From the NCBI RefSeq assembly GCF_014202765.1, contig NZ_JACHHN010000009.1:124001-188000 (forward strand): 64,000 nt of DNA, read 5' to 3'. Shown here one piece after another: positions 9,487-17,660 of the stretch. The number at the start of each line of letters is the position of its first letter. Positions within the stretch are counted from its first letter, which is position 1. The notes under the pieces were generated by a model that ran no database searches, was not told the origin of the DNA, and saw only the letters and a list, made by a program, of their open reading frames with translations. This DNA comes from Silvimonas terrae. Its GTDB lineage: Bacteria; Pseudomonadota; Gammaproteobacteria; Burkholderiales; Chitinibacteraceae. The position numbers were made by a program, and so were the translations under genes.

Positions 9487-10091
9487 AAACCATTACCGTT
9501 GGCCTGACCGGTGCATCCGGCCTGCCTTATGGCATGCGGCTGATTGAATGCCTGTTGGCCGCAGGCTGCCAGGTGCATGTGCTGTACACGCAGGCCGCGC
9601 AGATCGTCGCGCGCCAGGAACTGGGCTACACCTGGCCGGGCCGGGCCGCCGAGTTTGCGGACTGGCTGCGCGAGCACTTCAAGTTGCCAGCGGATGCGCC
9701 GCTCAAGGTATTTGGGCAACAAGAATGGTTTGCGCCGATGGCGTCGGGTTCTAATCCGGGTGATGGCATGGTGGTCTGCCCATGCACCATGGGCGCGCTG
9801 GCCGCCATTGCCGCCGGCGTGTCTGACAATCTGCTGGAACGCGCGGCAGATGTGATGATCAAGGAAGGCAAGAAGCTGGTGCTGGTGCCGCGTGAGGCGC
9901 CGTTCTCTGCCCTGCATCTGGAAAACATGCTCAAGCTGGCGCGGCTGGGCGTGGTGATCCTACCGCCCAATCCAGGCTTTTACCATCATCCGAAATCCAT
10001 CGACGATCTGGTCGATTTTGTCGTGGCCCGGATTCTGGACCAACTGGACGTGCCGCATCAGTTGATGCGGCGCTGGGGCGACGACGCCTGA
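9483..10091 (+). CDS. ubiX: Flavin prenyltransferase UbiX
   Basis: 202 aa. It makes prenylated FMN, the cofactor of the UbiD decarboxylase in ubiquinone synthesis. The flavin-binding N terminus VGLTGASGLPYGMRLIECL and the region PCTMGALAAIAAGVSDNLLERAADV are characteristic. It also carries the VPREAPFSALHLENMLKLA and ILPPNPGFYHHPKSIDDLVDF-type motifs. The start overlaps the Gx gene by 4 bp. The stop TGA abuts the stop of the opposing MATE gene with no bases between them. Confidence 0.95.
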   Translation: MKTITVGLTGASGLPYGMRLIECLLAAGCQVHVLYTQAAQIVARQELGYTWPGRAAEFADWLREHFKLPADAPLKVFGQQEWFAPMASGSNPGDGMVVCPCTMGALAAIAAGVSDNLLERAADVMIKEGKKLVLVPREAPFSALHLENMLKLARLGVVILPPNPGFYHHPKSIDDLVDFVVARILDQLDVPHQLMRRWGDDA

Positions 10092-11462
10092 TCAACGCGG
10101 CGGTTGAGCCTGCAATGCGCGGTGACTGACGCGCACAAACTGCCAGGTCAGCAGACAGGCCGTAAATCCCAGCGCCACCACCAGGGCCTCCCAGTAACCA
10201 ATGACACCACGCTTGGCAATCAGATCGCCTGCGCCAAAGGTCATGGCATAACCCAGCGGCAAACCCACCACCCAGAACGCGGTCAGGTGAATGATCATGG
10301 GTGTGCGTGTGACCTTGTAACCGCGCAAAATACCGGCGGCAATGACCTGGGTGGCATCAAACAACTGGAACACGGCAGCATAAATGAGCAGTACCGCCGC
10401 CAGCGCCAGCACCTGTGTATCTTCGCTATACCAGGACGCGACCCAGTAGTGGCCAAAGCCGGTGAACAGCGCGGAAGCCACCGCTGCCGCCAGCCCCATC
10501 TTGAAGCCGGCCCAGCCAATAAAACGGGCATCCTGCGGCTTGCCCGCGCCTAACGCCTGCCCCACACGCACGGTGAGGGCGGTGCCAATGGCGGCCGGCA
10601 CCTGGAACAAGACCGAGGCAAAGTTCAACGCAATCTGGTGCGCAGCAACCGGCACCGTACCAAGGCGCGCAATCAACAAGGCGATGCCGGCAAACGCGCT
10701 GACTTCCACAAAAAACATCAGCCCCATCGGTACGCCAAGCTTGAGCAATTCAAACTGCCGCTGCCAATCGATACGCGCCCAATGCCGCAACGGATACGTA
10801 TCTCGATACACCGGCGAGATTTTCAGCCACACCGCCATCATCAGAGCACTGGCCCACAAACAGAACGCCGTGGCATAACCGCAGCCCACACCGCCCAGCG
10901 CGGGAAAACCAAGGTGCCCGTAGATCAGCACGTAGTTCACCGGCACATTGAGCGCCAGACCGGTCAAGGCAATGATCATCAACGGCTTGGTGCTATTCAG
11001 GCTGGCCGAGTAGCTGTAACAGACGCGGAAAAAAGCAAACGCAGGCAATCCGAACGAAACCGCCGCCAGAAAGCGCCGGGCTTTATCCGCCACATCCGGC
11101 GTAAGGCCCAGATGATTGAAGATGGGCATGGCCAGCCAAACCACCGCCCACCCGATCAGGGTAAAGAACGCGGCTTGATAGAACGCCTGCTGTACCAACC
11201 CCGGAATATGCTTGCGGTCATTGGCACCCACCGCATGCGCAACCAGCGGGCTACATGCCAGCAACAGGCCGATCATGGTGACAATGATGGTGATCCAGAC
11301 CGAGGCCCCCACCGAGACCGCCGCCAGATCACCGGCGGAGACATGACCCGCCATCACCGCATCGACAAATGCAGTGCCTACCTGAGCAAGCTGGCCCACC
11401 ATAATGGGCCATGCCAGATGCCAAGTGACGCGGATCTCGCGCCAGATACGCGGCAGAGTCAT
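10092..11462 (-). CDS. MATE family multidrug efflux transporter (NorM-like)
   Basis: 456 aa with about 12 transmembrane helices in two MatE halves. Typical features are the N-terminal LAWPIMVGQLAQVGTAFVDAVMAGHVSAGDLAAVSVG and, at mid-protein, PVAAHQIALNFASVLFQVPAAIGTALTVRVGQALG. It probably exports cationic compounds in exchange for Na+ or H+ at the inner membrane. Monocistronic and convergent with ubiX; its stop codon directly touches the ubiX stop. Confidence 0.92.
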   Translation of the reverse strand: MTLPRIWREIRVTWHLAWPIMVGQLAQVGTAFVDAVMAGHVSAGDLAAVSVGASVWITIIVTMIGLLLACSPLVAHAVGANDRKHIPGLVQQAFYQAAFFTLIGWAVVWLAMPIFNHLGLTPDVADKARRFLAAVSFGLPAFAFFRVCYSYSASLNSTKPLMIIALTGLALNVPVNYVLIYGHLGFPALGGVGCGYATAFCLWASALMMAVWLKISPVYRDTYPLRHWARIDWQRQFELLKLGVPMGLMFFVEVSAFAGIALLIARLGTVPVAAHQIALNFASVLFQVPAAIGTALTVRVGQALGAGKPQDARFIGWAGFKMGLAAAVASALFTGFGHYWVASWYSEDTQVLALAAVLLIYAAVFQLFDATQVIAAGILRGYKVTRTPMIIHLTAFWVVGLPLGYAMTFGAGDLIAKRGVIGYWEALVVALGFTACLLTWQFVRVSHRALQAQPPR

Positions 11463-11515
11463 GCAAACCTTCGTGTTTTGAGTGTTTTTATGTGCGGAGT
11501 CGCACCGGGCTCGTC

Positions 11516-11821
11516 TTATGAACGAATCAGGCGCGCGGGAACTTCATACCGGCCAATCAGTTCTGGCAAGCGTTGACACAACAACAGCGCCGCTTCCAGC
11601 TCGATATCGAGTACCGCCAGCGAGCCATCCTCCAGCGCCTCGGCACGATAACCCAGCGCCACGGCCACAGCAGCGGCTTTGGAGAGCGGAGCAGGCCCGG
11701 CACCCGCTGCAGATTTCAGATGCAGCCAGCGGCGGCATTCGAGGCGCAAGTCAAACACGGCTTGCGGTTTGGTGCGGCGTTGTTGAAACAAGGCGAACTC
11801 GGGAACGATACAGTCGTACAT
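11516..11821 (-). CDS. Uncharacterised 101-residue protein
   Basis: I do not recognise a family. The ATG at 11821 is chosen because a strong GGAGGT site lies 5 bp upstream; the frame is open for 13 further codons upstream to 11860. The product starts MYDCIVPEFALFQQRR, has a central Ala-rich stretch with KAAAVAVALGYRAEAL and ends PARLIRS. It has no signal peptide or membrane segment. The middle (ALGYRAEALEDGSLAVLDIE) reads like a small alpha/beta cytoplasmic domain. It lies 53 bp upstream of the MATE gene on the same strand and could be co-transcribed with it. Confidence 0.6.
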   Translation of the reverse strand: MYDCIVPEFALFQQRRTKPQAVFDLRLECRRWLHLKSAAGAGPAPLSKAAAVAVALGYRAEALEDGSLAVLDIELEAALLLCQRLPELIGRYEVPARLIRS

Positions 11822-11920
11822 GGTGACCTCCAGTTGATTGAAAAAACCAACGACGGCCACCGGGTGTGCTGAGAACCTGTCCGAACGCCCTGCCGGTCAA
11901 ACCGGTAGAGCATCCTGTGC

Positions 11921-12125
11921 GGCCGACGCTTTAGCGGTATTTTCCGAATGGTGTTCCGGCGCGCCCCGCAAGTTGTCGCTTAACTCGGCGCGGCCACGCT
12001 TTCGCGCGGCAAAACTACAAAAACCTGAAAACAAAAAACCTGCGTGCCAGACGCAGGTCGCGGCACGCTTTAGCAGTATTTATAACGCGCCCGCAAGCTG
12101 GCGGATCAAATCGGCGCGAAGGCTT
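11921..12125. repeat. Two diverged direct-repeat copies flanking a terminator
   Basis: Copy A (about 11921-11998) and copy B (about 12061-12121) share CGCTTTAGCRGTATTT, then CGCGCCC(C)GCAAG, then TCGGCGCG in the same order, with an insertion of about ten bases in copy A. Between them sits the terminator at 12031-12058. This 362-bp stretch (11822-12183) has no convincing gene. The repeat may be a decayed tandem duplication of a regulatory or gene-end segment. Confidence 0.5.
12031..12058 (-). terminator. Intrinsic terminator downstream of the GlxA-type regulator gene
   Basis: Read on the minus strand: ACCTGCGT, loop CTGGC, ACGCAGGT, then TTTTTGTTTT. The 8-bp stem is perfect and the T-run is strong. 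It lies about 125 bp after the regulator stop and ends the isochorismatase-regulator transcript. Confidence 0.85.
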
Positions 12126-12183
12126 ATTTGTACGCCTGCGACACCGCAGGCGTCAAGCCCGCAGCCACGGCATGACGCCAGTA

Positions 12184-13101
12184 TTACTGACGCGCCCGGG
12201 CCAGCACACGGCGCAAATCCCGGGCAGAGCCAAAGCCGGACAGTTCCGCGACGCGCTCCATCGGCAAGCGTGAATCGGCCAGCAGTGCTTGCGCCTGGGC
12301 CACACGCAACAACCGCAGATACTCCGCCGGCGCCACCTGCGCGTGCTCCCGGAATAACCGGCTGAGGTGGCGTGGGGTCACATGGACTAACTCCGCCATG
12401 GCTTCCAGCGACCAGTCTGCAGCGACGTCATGCGCCAGTTTTTCCTGTACGCGGTGGACCAGCGGATGCAGATGATTGCGATGCATGAACCAGGCAGAAA
12501 GTTGCGGATCATCGCCGCCACGCCGGAAATACACCACCAGCCGCCGCGCCACATCTGCGGCCACTTGGGGTGACACCTGGGTGGCGATCAACTGCAGCGC
12601 CAGATCAATGCCGGCCGTGACACCGGCGGAAGTCCACACCGGCCCATCCTGCACAAACACGCGGTCTGCCTCGACCTTTGCCGCAGGTGCCAGGGTTTGC
12701 AGTTCCTGTGCGTGGGCATAGTGCGTGGTGCAGCGGCGACCATCCAGCAAACCCGCGCGTGCGGCGTACAGCGCGCCGGCGCAGACAGTAGCCAGTTGCA
12801 CACCCGGCTGCGGCAAGACCCGGCGCAACCACCCCACCACCGCTTCACTACCCGGACCCTCGTTGCCCGGCTCGTGGCCAGGGACCAGCACCAGCGCCGG
12901 GCCGGTGATCTGTTCAGGAAGCGGCGCCAGATCGGCCAGTACCGCGCCGACCAATGTGTTGGCGCGCGGCTGTGGTCCGGCAAAGCGCAGCCGAAAGTGC
13001 GCCTCTCCCGCCAGGCGCAAAGCCTCGGCCGGACCAGCCAGGTCCAGCAGCAGCAAACCATCTGTGGCAATCAGCCAGACATCAAGTGGCGGTGCGTTCA
13101 T
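12184..13101 (-). CDS. GlxA/FtrA-type transcriptional regulator (DJ-1/PfpI domain + AraC HTH)
   Basis: 305 aa from the ATG at 13101 (a start 14 codons upstream is possible). An N-terminal DJ-1/PfpI amidotransferase-like domain spans about residues 5-175, with an elbow cysteine in ATVCAGALYAARAGLLDGR. The C terminus (about 205-305) is an AraC-type double helix-turn-helix with MAELVHVTPRHLSRLFREH. Such proteins activate catabolic or quaternary-amine genes. It overlaps the 3' end of the upstream isochorismatase-family gene by 20 bp, so it most likely senses something related to that enzyme's substrate. Confidence 0.88.
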   Translation of the reverse strand: MNAPPLDVWLIATDGLLLLDLAGPAEALRLAGEAHFRLRFAGPQPRANTLVGAVLADLAPLPEQITGPALVLVPGHEPGNEGPGSEAVVGWLRRVLPQPGVQLATVCAGALYAARAGLLDGRRCTTHYAHAQELQTLAPAAKVEADRVFVQDGPVWTSAGVTAGIDLALQLIATQVSPQVAADVARRLVVYFRRGGDDPQLSAWFMHRNHLHPLVHRVQEKLAHDVAADWSLEAMAELVHVTPRHLSRLFREHAQVAPAEYLRLLRVAQAQALLADSRLPMERVAELSGFGSARDLRRVLARARQ

Positions 13102-13636
13102 CCAGCCCTGCCAGTGATTGTGCAACGGTGGCGATGCGGGCAAAGCGACCAGCCAGCACCAGTTCCGTGCGGTGTTTGATCTCTGCGGCCGACAGTGTGC
13201 TGCCGTCCGGATGCGTCATGGCCCAGGTCAGCGTGGCTTCGGAGACAAAATCGACCTTGAATCCCAGATCCGAGGCGACCCGCGCTGTGGTTTCGCAGCA
13301 TTGTTCGGTGCGGATACCACTCACGGACACATGTTCAATTTCATTGTCATGGAGCCATTGCAGCAAGCCGCTGTCCGTCAATGCGTTATGGACGTGCTTG
13401 TTGAAAGAGACATCCGCGTAGTCCGGCAGCCAGTCCAGGCTAACGCACAAGCCGTTGGCCGGATCAAAAGCGCCCTTGGAATGATGAAAAATCTGCACCA
13501 CCGGCAGACCACGCGCTTTGTATCCGGAAATCAGCGCCAGCTGCTTTTCGCGGAACGCGGGCAGATCTTCTTCCGACCAGAATGGCTGCTGCGTAAAGGA
13601 TTTCTGGACATCAATGACAATCAAGGCGGATTTCAT
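13082..13636 (-). CDS. Isochorismatase-family cysteine hydrolase
   Basis: 184 aa alpha/beta hydrolase. The catalytic triad of this family is visible as Asp9 (ALIVIDVQ), Lys80 (VSFNKHVHNAL) and Cys113 (GIRTEQCCETTA). Members include nicotinamidases, N-carbamoyl-amide hydrolases and true isochorismatases. The lack of siderophore genes nearby argues against the last. A GGAG site precedes the ATG. It is translationally overlapped with a GlxA-type regulator, a pairing often seen for small-amide catabolism. The substrate is not known. Confidence 0.85.
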   Translation of the reverse strand: MKSALIVIDVQKSFTQQPFWSEEDLPAFREKQLALISGYKARGLPVVQIFHHSKGAFDPANGLCVSLDWLPDYADVSFNKHVHNALTDSGLLQWLHDNEIEHVSVSGIRTEQCCETTARVASDLGFKVDFVSEATLTWAMTHPDGSTLSAAEIKHRTELVLAGRFARIATVAQSLAGLDERTAT

Positions 13637-13770
13637 GGTGTAGCTCCCTGGTGAAGGTATAGCTGCACTTTACGGAACATACTGCGCTGAAAGAAGGGCG
13701 AAATTCGACCAGCATGGGACAAATCAGGACATCTTGTTCAGCGGTTCCCTGGTGGGTCCGGATGGGCGTG

Positions 13771-14223
13771 TTATTCCGGGTTTTTCGAATCCAGCATGAG
13801 TGTTATCGGCCCGTCATTGAGCAAACTCACTTTCATGTCAGCGCCAAAGACCCCGGTCGGCACGGACTTGCCCAACTGCACTGCCAGCTTCGCCACAAAT
13901 GCCTCGAACAGTTCCCGGGCCACTTCGCCTTTGGCCGCGCGCATCCACGAGGGCCGATTGCCCTTGCGATACGAACCAAACAGGGTGAATTGGGATACCG
14001 CCAGAATCTGGCCGTCCGTCTCCAGCACAGAGCGGTTCATCACGCCCGCATCATCTTCAAACACGCGCAGATTACAGACCTTGTTGCACATCCAGGCCAG
14101 ATCATCCGGCGTATCAGCGGGTTCAATGCCGATCAGCAATAACAAGCCGGCACCGATTTCACCTGCGGTCTGATGATCAACAACGACGCTGGCATGGCTG
14201 ACACGCTGGAGCAGAACACGCAT
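13771..14223 (-). CDS. dtd: D-aminoacyl-tRNA deacylase
   Basis: 150 aa, full length. It removes D-amino acids and mis-charged glycine from tRNA. The two defining motifs are present: [17 protein letters not shown] and, near the C terminus, [13 protein letters not shown] (the Gly-cisPro loop). The start [13 protein letters not shown] matches the family exactly. Single gene, with no close partners on its strand. Confidence 0.96.
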   Translation of the reverse strand: MRVLLQRVSHASVVVDHQTAGEIGAGLLLLIGIEPADTPDDLAWMCNKVCNLRVFEDDAGVMNRSVLETDGQILAVSQFTLFGSYRKGNRPSWMRAAKGEVARELFEAFVAKLAVQLGKSVPTGVFGADMKVSLLNDGPITLMLDSKNPE

Positions 14224-14325
14224 GAAAACTTCCGGACGGGGTTAAACAAGGGATGGTAGCGGAATGGGCGGTGTGCGGCGTGTAAATCCAGACCTGGGCG
14301 ACGCAACCAGCGCACACCACCACTT

Positions 14326-14378
14326 CGTCATTCCGGTCCTCGGCGGCCCCCTGGATTCCCGCCTTCGCGGAAATGACG
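14326..14378. repeat. REP/dRS3-like palindromic repeat element
   Basis: CGTCATTCC at 14326-14334 pairs with GGAAATGACG at 14369-14378. Inside lies ATTCCCGCCTTCGCGGAAAT (14355-14374), one base away from the Neisseria dRS3 pattern ATTCCC-N8-GGGAAT. It sits in the 296-bp dtd-asd gap and is probably a dispersed intergenic repeat. Confidence 0.6.
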
Positions 14379-14443
14379 AGTCGCGGGTATGCATCCTCCT
14401 CACCCATTTCATGTTGCATTGCGGTGCACTCGCCAATCGGCTC

Positions 14444-14472
14444 TGGTCAACAATGGGGAATTTCTCTAATAT
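14444..14472 (+). promoter_or_regulatory. Candidate sigma-70 promoter for asd
   Basis: TGGTCA, 17-bp spacer, TAATAT. The -10 ends 47 bp before the asd start codon. Four of six -35 bases and four of six -10 bases match consensus. Confidence 0.4.
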
Positions 14473-14519
14473 CGGTCGTTCACTCTGTTGATTTGCAAAC
14501 TGTTTCTGGAAGGAAAAAG

Positions 14520-15629
14520 ATGATGACGAAGGTAGGTCTGGTCGGCTGGCGCGGCATGGTGGGCTCTGTGCTCATGCAACGTATGCAGGAAGAAAAAGAT
14601 TTCGACCTGATTGATCCGACATTCTTCACCACCTCGCAAGCCGGCAAACCGGCGCCCAACTTCGGCAAGGATGCCGGCGTACTCAAAGACGCCAACAACC
14701 TGACCGAACTGGCGGCGATGGACGTCATTATTTCCTGCCAGGGCGGCGATTACACCAACGACGTGTTCCGCAAACTGCGCGCGTCCGGCTGGAACGGCTA
14801 CTGGATTGATGCTGCCTCCACGCTGCGTATGGAAGACGACGCCGTCATCATTCTGGACCCGGTCAACGATGGTCTGATCCGCAAGGCCGTGGCCAATGGC
14901 ATCAAGAATTTTGCCGGCGGCAACTGTACCAACTCCATTCTGCTGATGGGCGTGGGCGGTCTGTTCCGTGAAAACCTGGTGGAATGGGTCAGCTCCATGA
15001 CCTACCAGGCCGCATCCGGCGCGGGCGCCAACAATATGCGTGAACTGGTCAAAGGCATGGGCGTGATTCATTCCGCCGTGGCTGACGAACTGGCCAACCC
15101 GGCTTCCGCCATTCTGGATATCGACCGCAAGGTGGCCCAGGCCATCCGTCATGATGTCCCGACCGAGTTCTTCCCGGCCCCGCTGGCGGGCGGTCTGATC
15201 CCGTGGATCGACAAGCAACTGGAAAACGGCCAGTCCAAGGAAGAATGGAAGGGTCAGGCAGAAGTGAACAAGATTCTGGGCACCGACCAGACCATTCCGG
15301 TTGATGGCCTGTGTGTGCGGATTGGCGCAATGCGTTGCCACAGCCTGGCGCTGACCATCAAGCTCAAGAAAGACCTGCCGTTGTCCGAGATCGAAGCGCT
15401 GATCAAGTCCACCAACCAGTGGGTAAAGTGGGTGCCGAACGATCGCAGCATCACCGAGCAAGAGCTGACTCCGGCATCGATCACCGGCAAGCTTGATATC
15501 GGCGTTGGCCGCGTGCGCAAGCTTAATATGGGCCCGGAATACATCAGCGCATTCGTGATTGGTGACCAACTGTTGTGGGGCGCAGCCGAGCCGTTGCGCC
15601 GCATGCTGCGCATCCTGCTGGACAAGTAA
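14520..15629 (+). CDS. asd: Aspartate-semialdehyde dehydrogenase
   Basis: 369 aa (368 if the second ATG at 14523 is used). It makes aspartate semialdehyde for lysine, threonine, methionine and diaminopimelate. NADP-binding loop [14 protein letters not shown] is at the N terminus. The active-site cysteine is Cys136 in [18 protein letters not shown]. Substrate motifs [13 protein letters not shown] and [17 protein letters not shown] follow. The length fits the Gram-negative type. A purine-rich GGAAGGAAAAAG stretch serves as ribosome site; a clear terminator ends the unit, so it is monocistronic. Confidence 0.96.
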   Translation: MMTKVGLVGWRGMVGSVLMQRMQEEKDFDLIDPTFFTTSQAGKPAPNFGKDAGVLKDANNLTELAAMDVIISCQGGDYTNDVFRKLRASGWNGYWIDAASTLRMEDDAVIILDPVNDGLIRKAVANGIKNFAGGNCTNSILLMGVGGLFRENLVEWVSSMTYQAASGAGANNMRELVKGMGVIHSAVADELANPASAILDIDRKVAQAIRHDVPTEFFPAPLAGGLIPWIDKQLENGQSKEEWKGQAEVNKILGTDQTIPVDGLCVRIGAMRCHSLALTIKLKKDLPLSEIEALIKSTNQWVKWVPNDRSITEQELTPASITGKLDIGVGRVRKLNMGPEYISAFVIGDQLLWGAAEPLRRMLRILLDK

Positions 15630-15651
15630 TCCGCCCGCAGGACTGCCCGCA

Positions 15652-15678
15652 AAAACCCGCGCTTGCCGCGGGTTTTTT
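15652..15678 (+). terminator. Intrinsic terminator after asd
   Basis: AAAACCCGCG, loop CTTGC, CGCGGGTTTT, then further T residues. The 10-bp stem is perfect. It lies 23 bp after the asd stop codon. Confidence 0.92.
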
Positions 15679-15741
15679 GTGACATGGCACTGGCAGCAAA
15701 CGTCTGGTTGCTTATGATGGATTCATTGTCCTGGAGCACAC

Positions 15742-16560
15742 ATGACCTTTGTCGAACGCTATCTGCAATACCTTGAACTGAAATCCCTGCCGGATGATCC
15801 GCTGACCCGCTTGCGGGCCCTGCATGTGGCCAATCAACAGCGGATCCCTTTCAACAATGTGGACGTCTTGCTCGGCCGGCCGCCACAGCTAGACCCCGAT
15901 GAGGTCGCAGACAAAGTCCTGACCCGTGGGCGAGGCGGCTATTGCTTTGAACTGAATGGTTTGTTTGCCCGCTTGCTGCGGGAACTGGGTTATGAGGTCC
16001 ATGTTCATCTGGGCAAGATGCTGGCCGGCGGGGCCATTGTGGAAGAACGCCCGCGCACGCATATGGTGCTGTCGGTGCAGATCGACGGTCAGCGCTGGAT
16101 TTGCGACGTGAGCTTTGGCGCACGCGGCCTGACCGATGCCGCACCGCTGATTGAAGACACGCCGATTGCGCAGCTCGACACCCTGCGTTATCACCGCCAT
16201 GGTGACGGTTTTCTGATGCAAACCCGCCGCCATGAACACTGGGAAACCCTTTACTGGTTTGATCTGCAAGACACCTGGATGGCGGACTGGATCATGTCCA
16301 ACCACTATTCATCTACTTTCCCCGCCTCGCCCTTTCTGCACAACCTGATGGCGCTGCGGCTGACCGGGCACGGCCGGATCACCTTCAACAACCTGCGCAT
16401 GGCCGAACTGCGGGACGGCATGCGTTCTGAAACCCTGATCAGCACGCCGCAGCAGTTGTACACACTGATCAATCAGCACCTGTTGCTGCCGCTGAATCAG
16501 GCGGATGCCGGCGCCCTGTTTACCAGGCTGGCCACCCAACCCGCCATCAATCTGGTGTAA
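15742..16560 (+). CDS. nat: Arylamine N-acetyltransferase (NAT family)
   Basis: 272 aa. It transfers acetyl from acetyl-CoA to arylamines and hydrazines. The catalytic triad is Cys68 (RGRGGYCFELNGLF), His107 (RPRTHMVLSV) and Asp122 (WICDVSFG). The length is normal for bacterial NATs. It is preceded by CTGGAGCACAC, a fair ribosome site, and follows the asd terminator by about 60 bp. The physiological substrate is unknown; the genomic context gives no pathway. Confidence 0.92.
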   Translation: MTFVERYLQYLELKSLPDDPLTRLRALHVANQQRIPFNNVDVLLGRPPQLDPDEVADKVLTRGRGGYCFELNGLFARLLRELGYEVHVHLGKMLAGGAIVEERPRTHMVLSVQIDGQRWICDVSFGARGLTDAAPLIEDTPIAQLDTLRYHRHGDGFLMQTRRHEHWETLYWFDLQDTWMADWIMSNHYSSTFPASPFLHNLMALRLTGHGRITFNNLRMAELRDGMRSETLISTPQQLYTLINQHLLLPLNQADAGALFTRLATQPAINLV

Positions 16561-16629
16561 CCCCGGCACGGATTACCCAAACGGCTGGAGGGGTAAGCGG
16601 TAAACTGGCGTTTTGCCCGCCTCGCCGCC

Positions 16630-17229
16630 ATGCCCACCTATACCCTCGCCACCCCGGTCAGCGTTGAACTTGAGATCAGGAAAAGCCGATTTCTGGGTAG
16701 CGTGCAGCCGGTAGCAGACCGCGCAGCAGCCATGACGCTGATCGACGCCATGCGCGCCGCACACCCCACTGCCACGCATGTGTGCTGGGCATTGTTGGCC
16801 GGCGGACAATCCGGCATGTCAGATGACGGCGAACCCGGTGGCACCGCCGGCCGGCCGATGCTGGAAGTGCTGCGCCACCAGCACGTCGATGGTGTACTGG
16901 CCATGGTGGTGCGCTACTACGGCGGCGTGAAACTGGGCGCGGGCGGCCTCGTGCGCGCCTATACGGACGCCATTGCCAAACCCATGCAACAAGCCACTCT
17001 GGTGGAACGCATTGCGCAAGCGACGCTGATCATCAAGGCCGACTACGCCGATGAAGCGCGCATCCGCCACTGGCTGGGGCAGAACAGCGCCAGCCTGATT
17101 GCGGCAGACCATGCCGAACGGGTCACGCTGACCATCCAGCTGCCGCAACGTGAGCGGACCGCGGCCACTGAAGCACTACGTGATCTGACGCAGGGACGTG
17201 CCGTGATCCAGCACGATGAGGCGTTCTAA
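16630..17229 (+). CDS. YigZ/IMPACT family protein (UPF0029)
   Basis: 199 aa. The N-terminal IMPACT domain contains the family signature MVVRYYGGVKLGAGGLVRAY, with EIRKSRFLGSVQPV and HVCWALLAGG upstream; a C-terminal DUF1949 domain covers about residues 135-195. The family is linked to translation or ribosome-associated control in eukaryotes (IMPACT, YIH1), but its bacterial role is unclear. It lies 69 bp after nat and may be read from the same promoter. Confidence 0.9.
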   Translation: MPTYTLATPVSVELEIRKSRFLGSVQPVADRAAAMTLIDAMRAAHPTATHVCWALLAGGQSGMSDDGEPGGTAGRPMLEVLRHQHVDGVLAMVVRYYGGVKLGAGGLVRAYTDAIAKPMQQATLVERIAQATLIIKADYADEARIRHWLGQNSASLIAADHAERVTLTIQLPQRERTAATEALRDLTQGRAVIQHDEAF

Positions 17230-17660
17230 CCGCCACGCGTATTCCTCTGTACGAGGGAGCGATTGCGTTCCCTGCAATCACCCGCTACCTCTCCCCGAAA
17301 TGACTGCCGCCATATCGTCAGTATATTGAAAGCATGTAAGCCATTGGCATAAACCACAAACCTGAGCGGTCATTTTTCGATGCGGAAATCTGGAAATTGA
17401 CACGGACAGGCATGCTTTTCGCGCCCGACTAACTGTCAAGTTCACCAGGGCGACAACAATATAAAAATATGACTGGCGCCAGATCAAGCAAATAAGCCAT
17501 TTGCGGCGAGACCACCGTTTTAATCCCCTTTCGATACAAAAGCGACATATCAACATCATTCTCTAAATTTCTTTTATCTATTTCTGTACAAGAAAGTAAG
17601 ATTTTCCCTAAATCACAGGAGAGTCGGCTTCGCGCCGATCTTGAATTTGTCCGAGGGGAA
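17230..17660. other. 431-bp AT-richer intergenic region, no gene recognised
   Basis: No convincing coding frame or RNA gene is visible. The stretch is noticeably more AT-rich than its neighbours, mainly in 17450-17620. A perfect TTGACA lies at 17397-17402 but has no matching -10 at 16-18 bp. Just upstream of the next gene is a small hairpin (TCGGC, loop TTCGC, GCCGA, about 17626-17640) before the ribosome site GAGGGG. It probably holds the promoter and leader of the metalloprotease gene. Confidence 0.5.

Noticed and set aside
12121-12183. In-frame extension beyond the GlxA-type regulator stop (about 19 more codons)
   Set aside because: A normal stop codon ends a full-length AraC domain; the extension is Ala-rich and not family-like, so readthrough is not supported.
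17330-17420. Possible cyclic-di-GMP riboswitch or sigma-70 promoter (TTGACA at 17397)
   Set aside because: The conserved GEMM core is absent, and no -10 lies at 16-18 bp from the TTGACA.
17278-17559. A 93-codon minus-strand frame in the leader of the metzincin gene
   Set aside because: Cys/Arg/Trp-rich, no ribosome site, no recognisable fold; the region looks like a regulatory leader.
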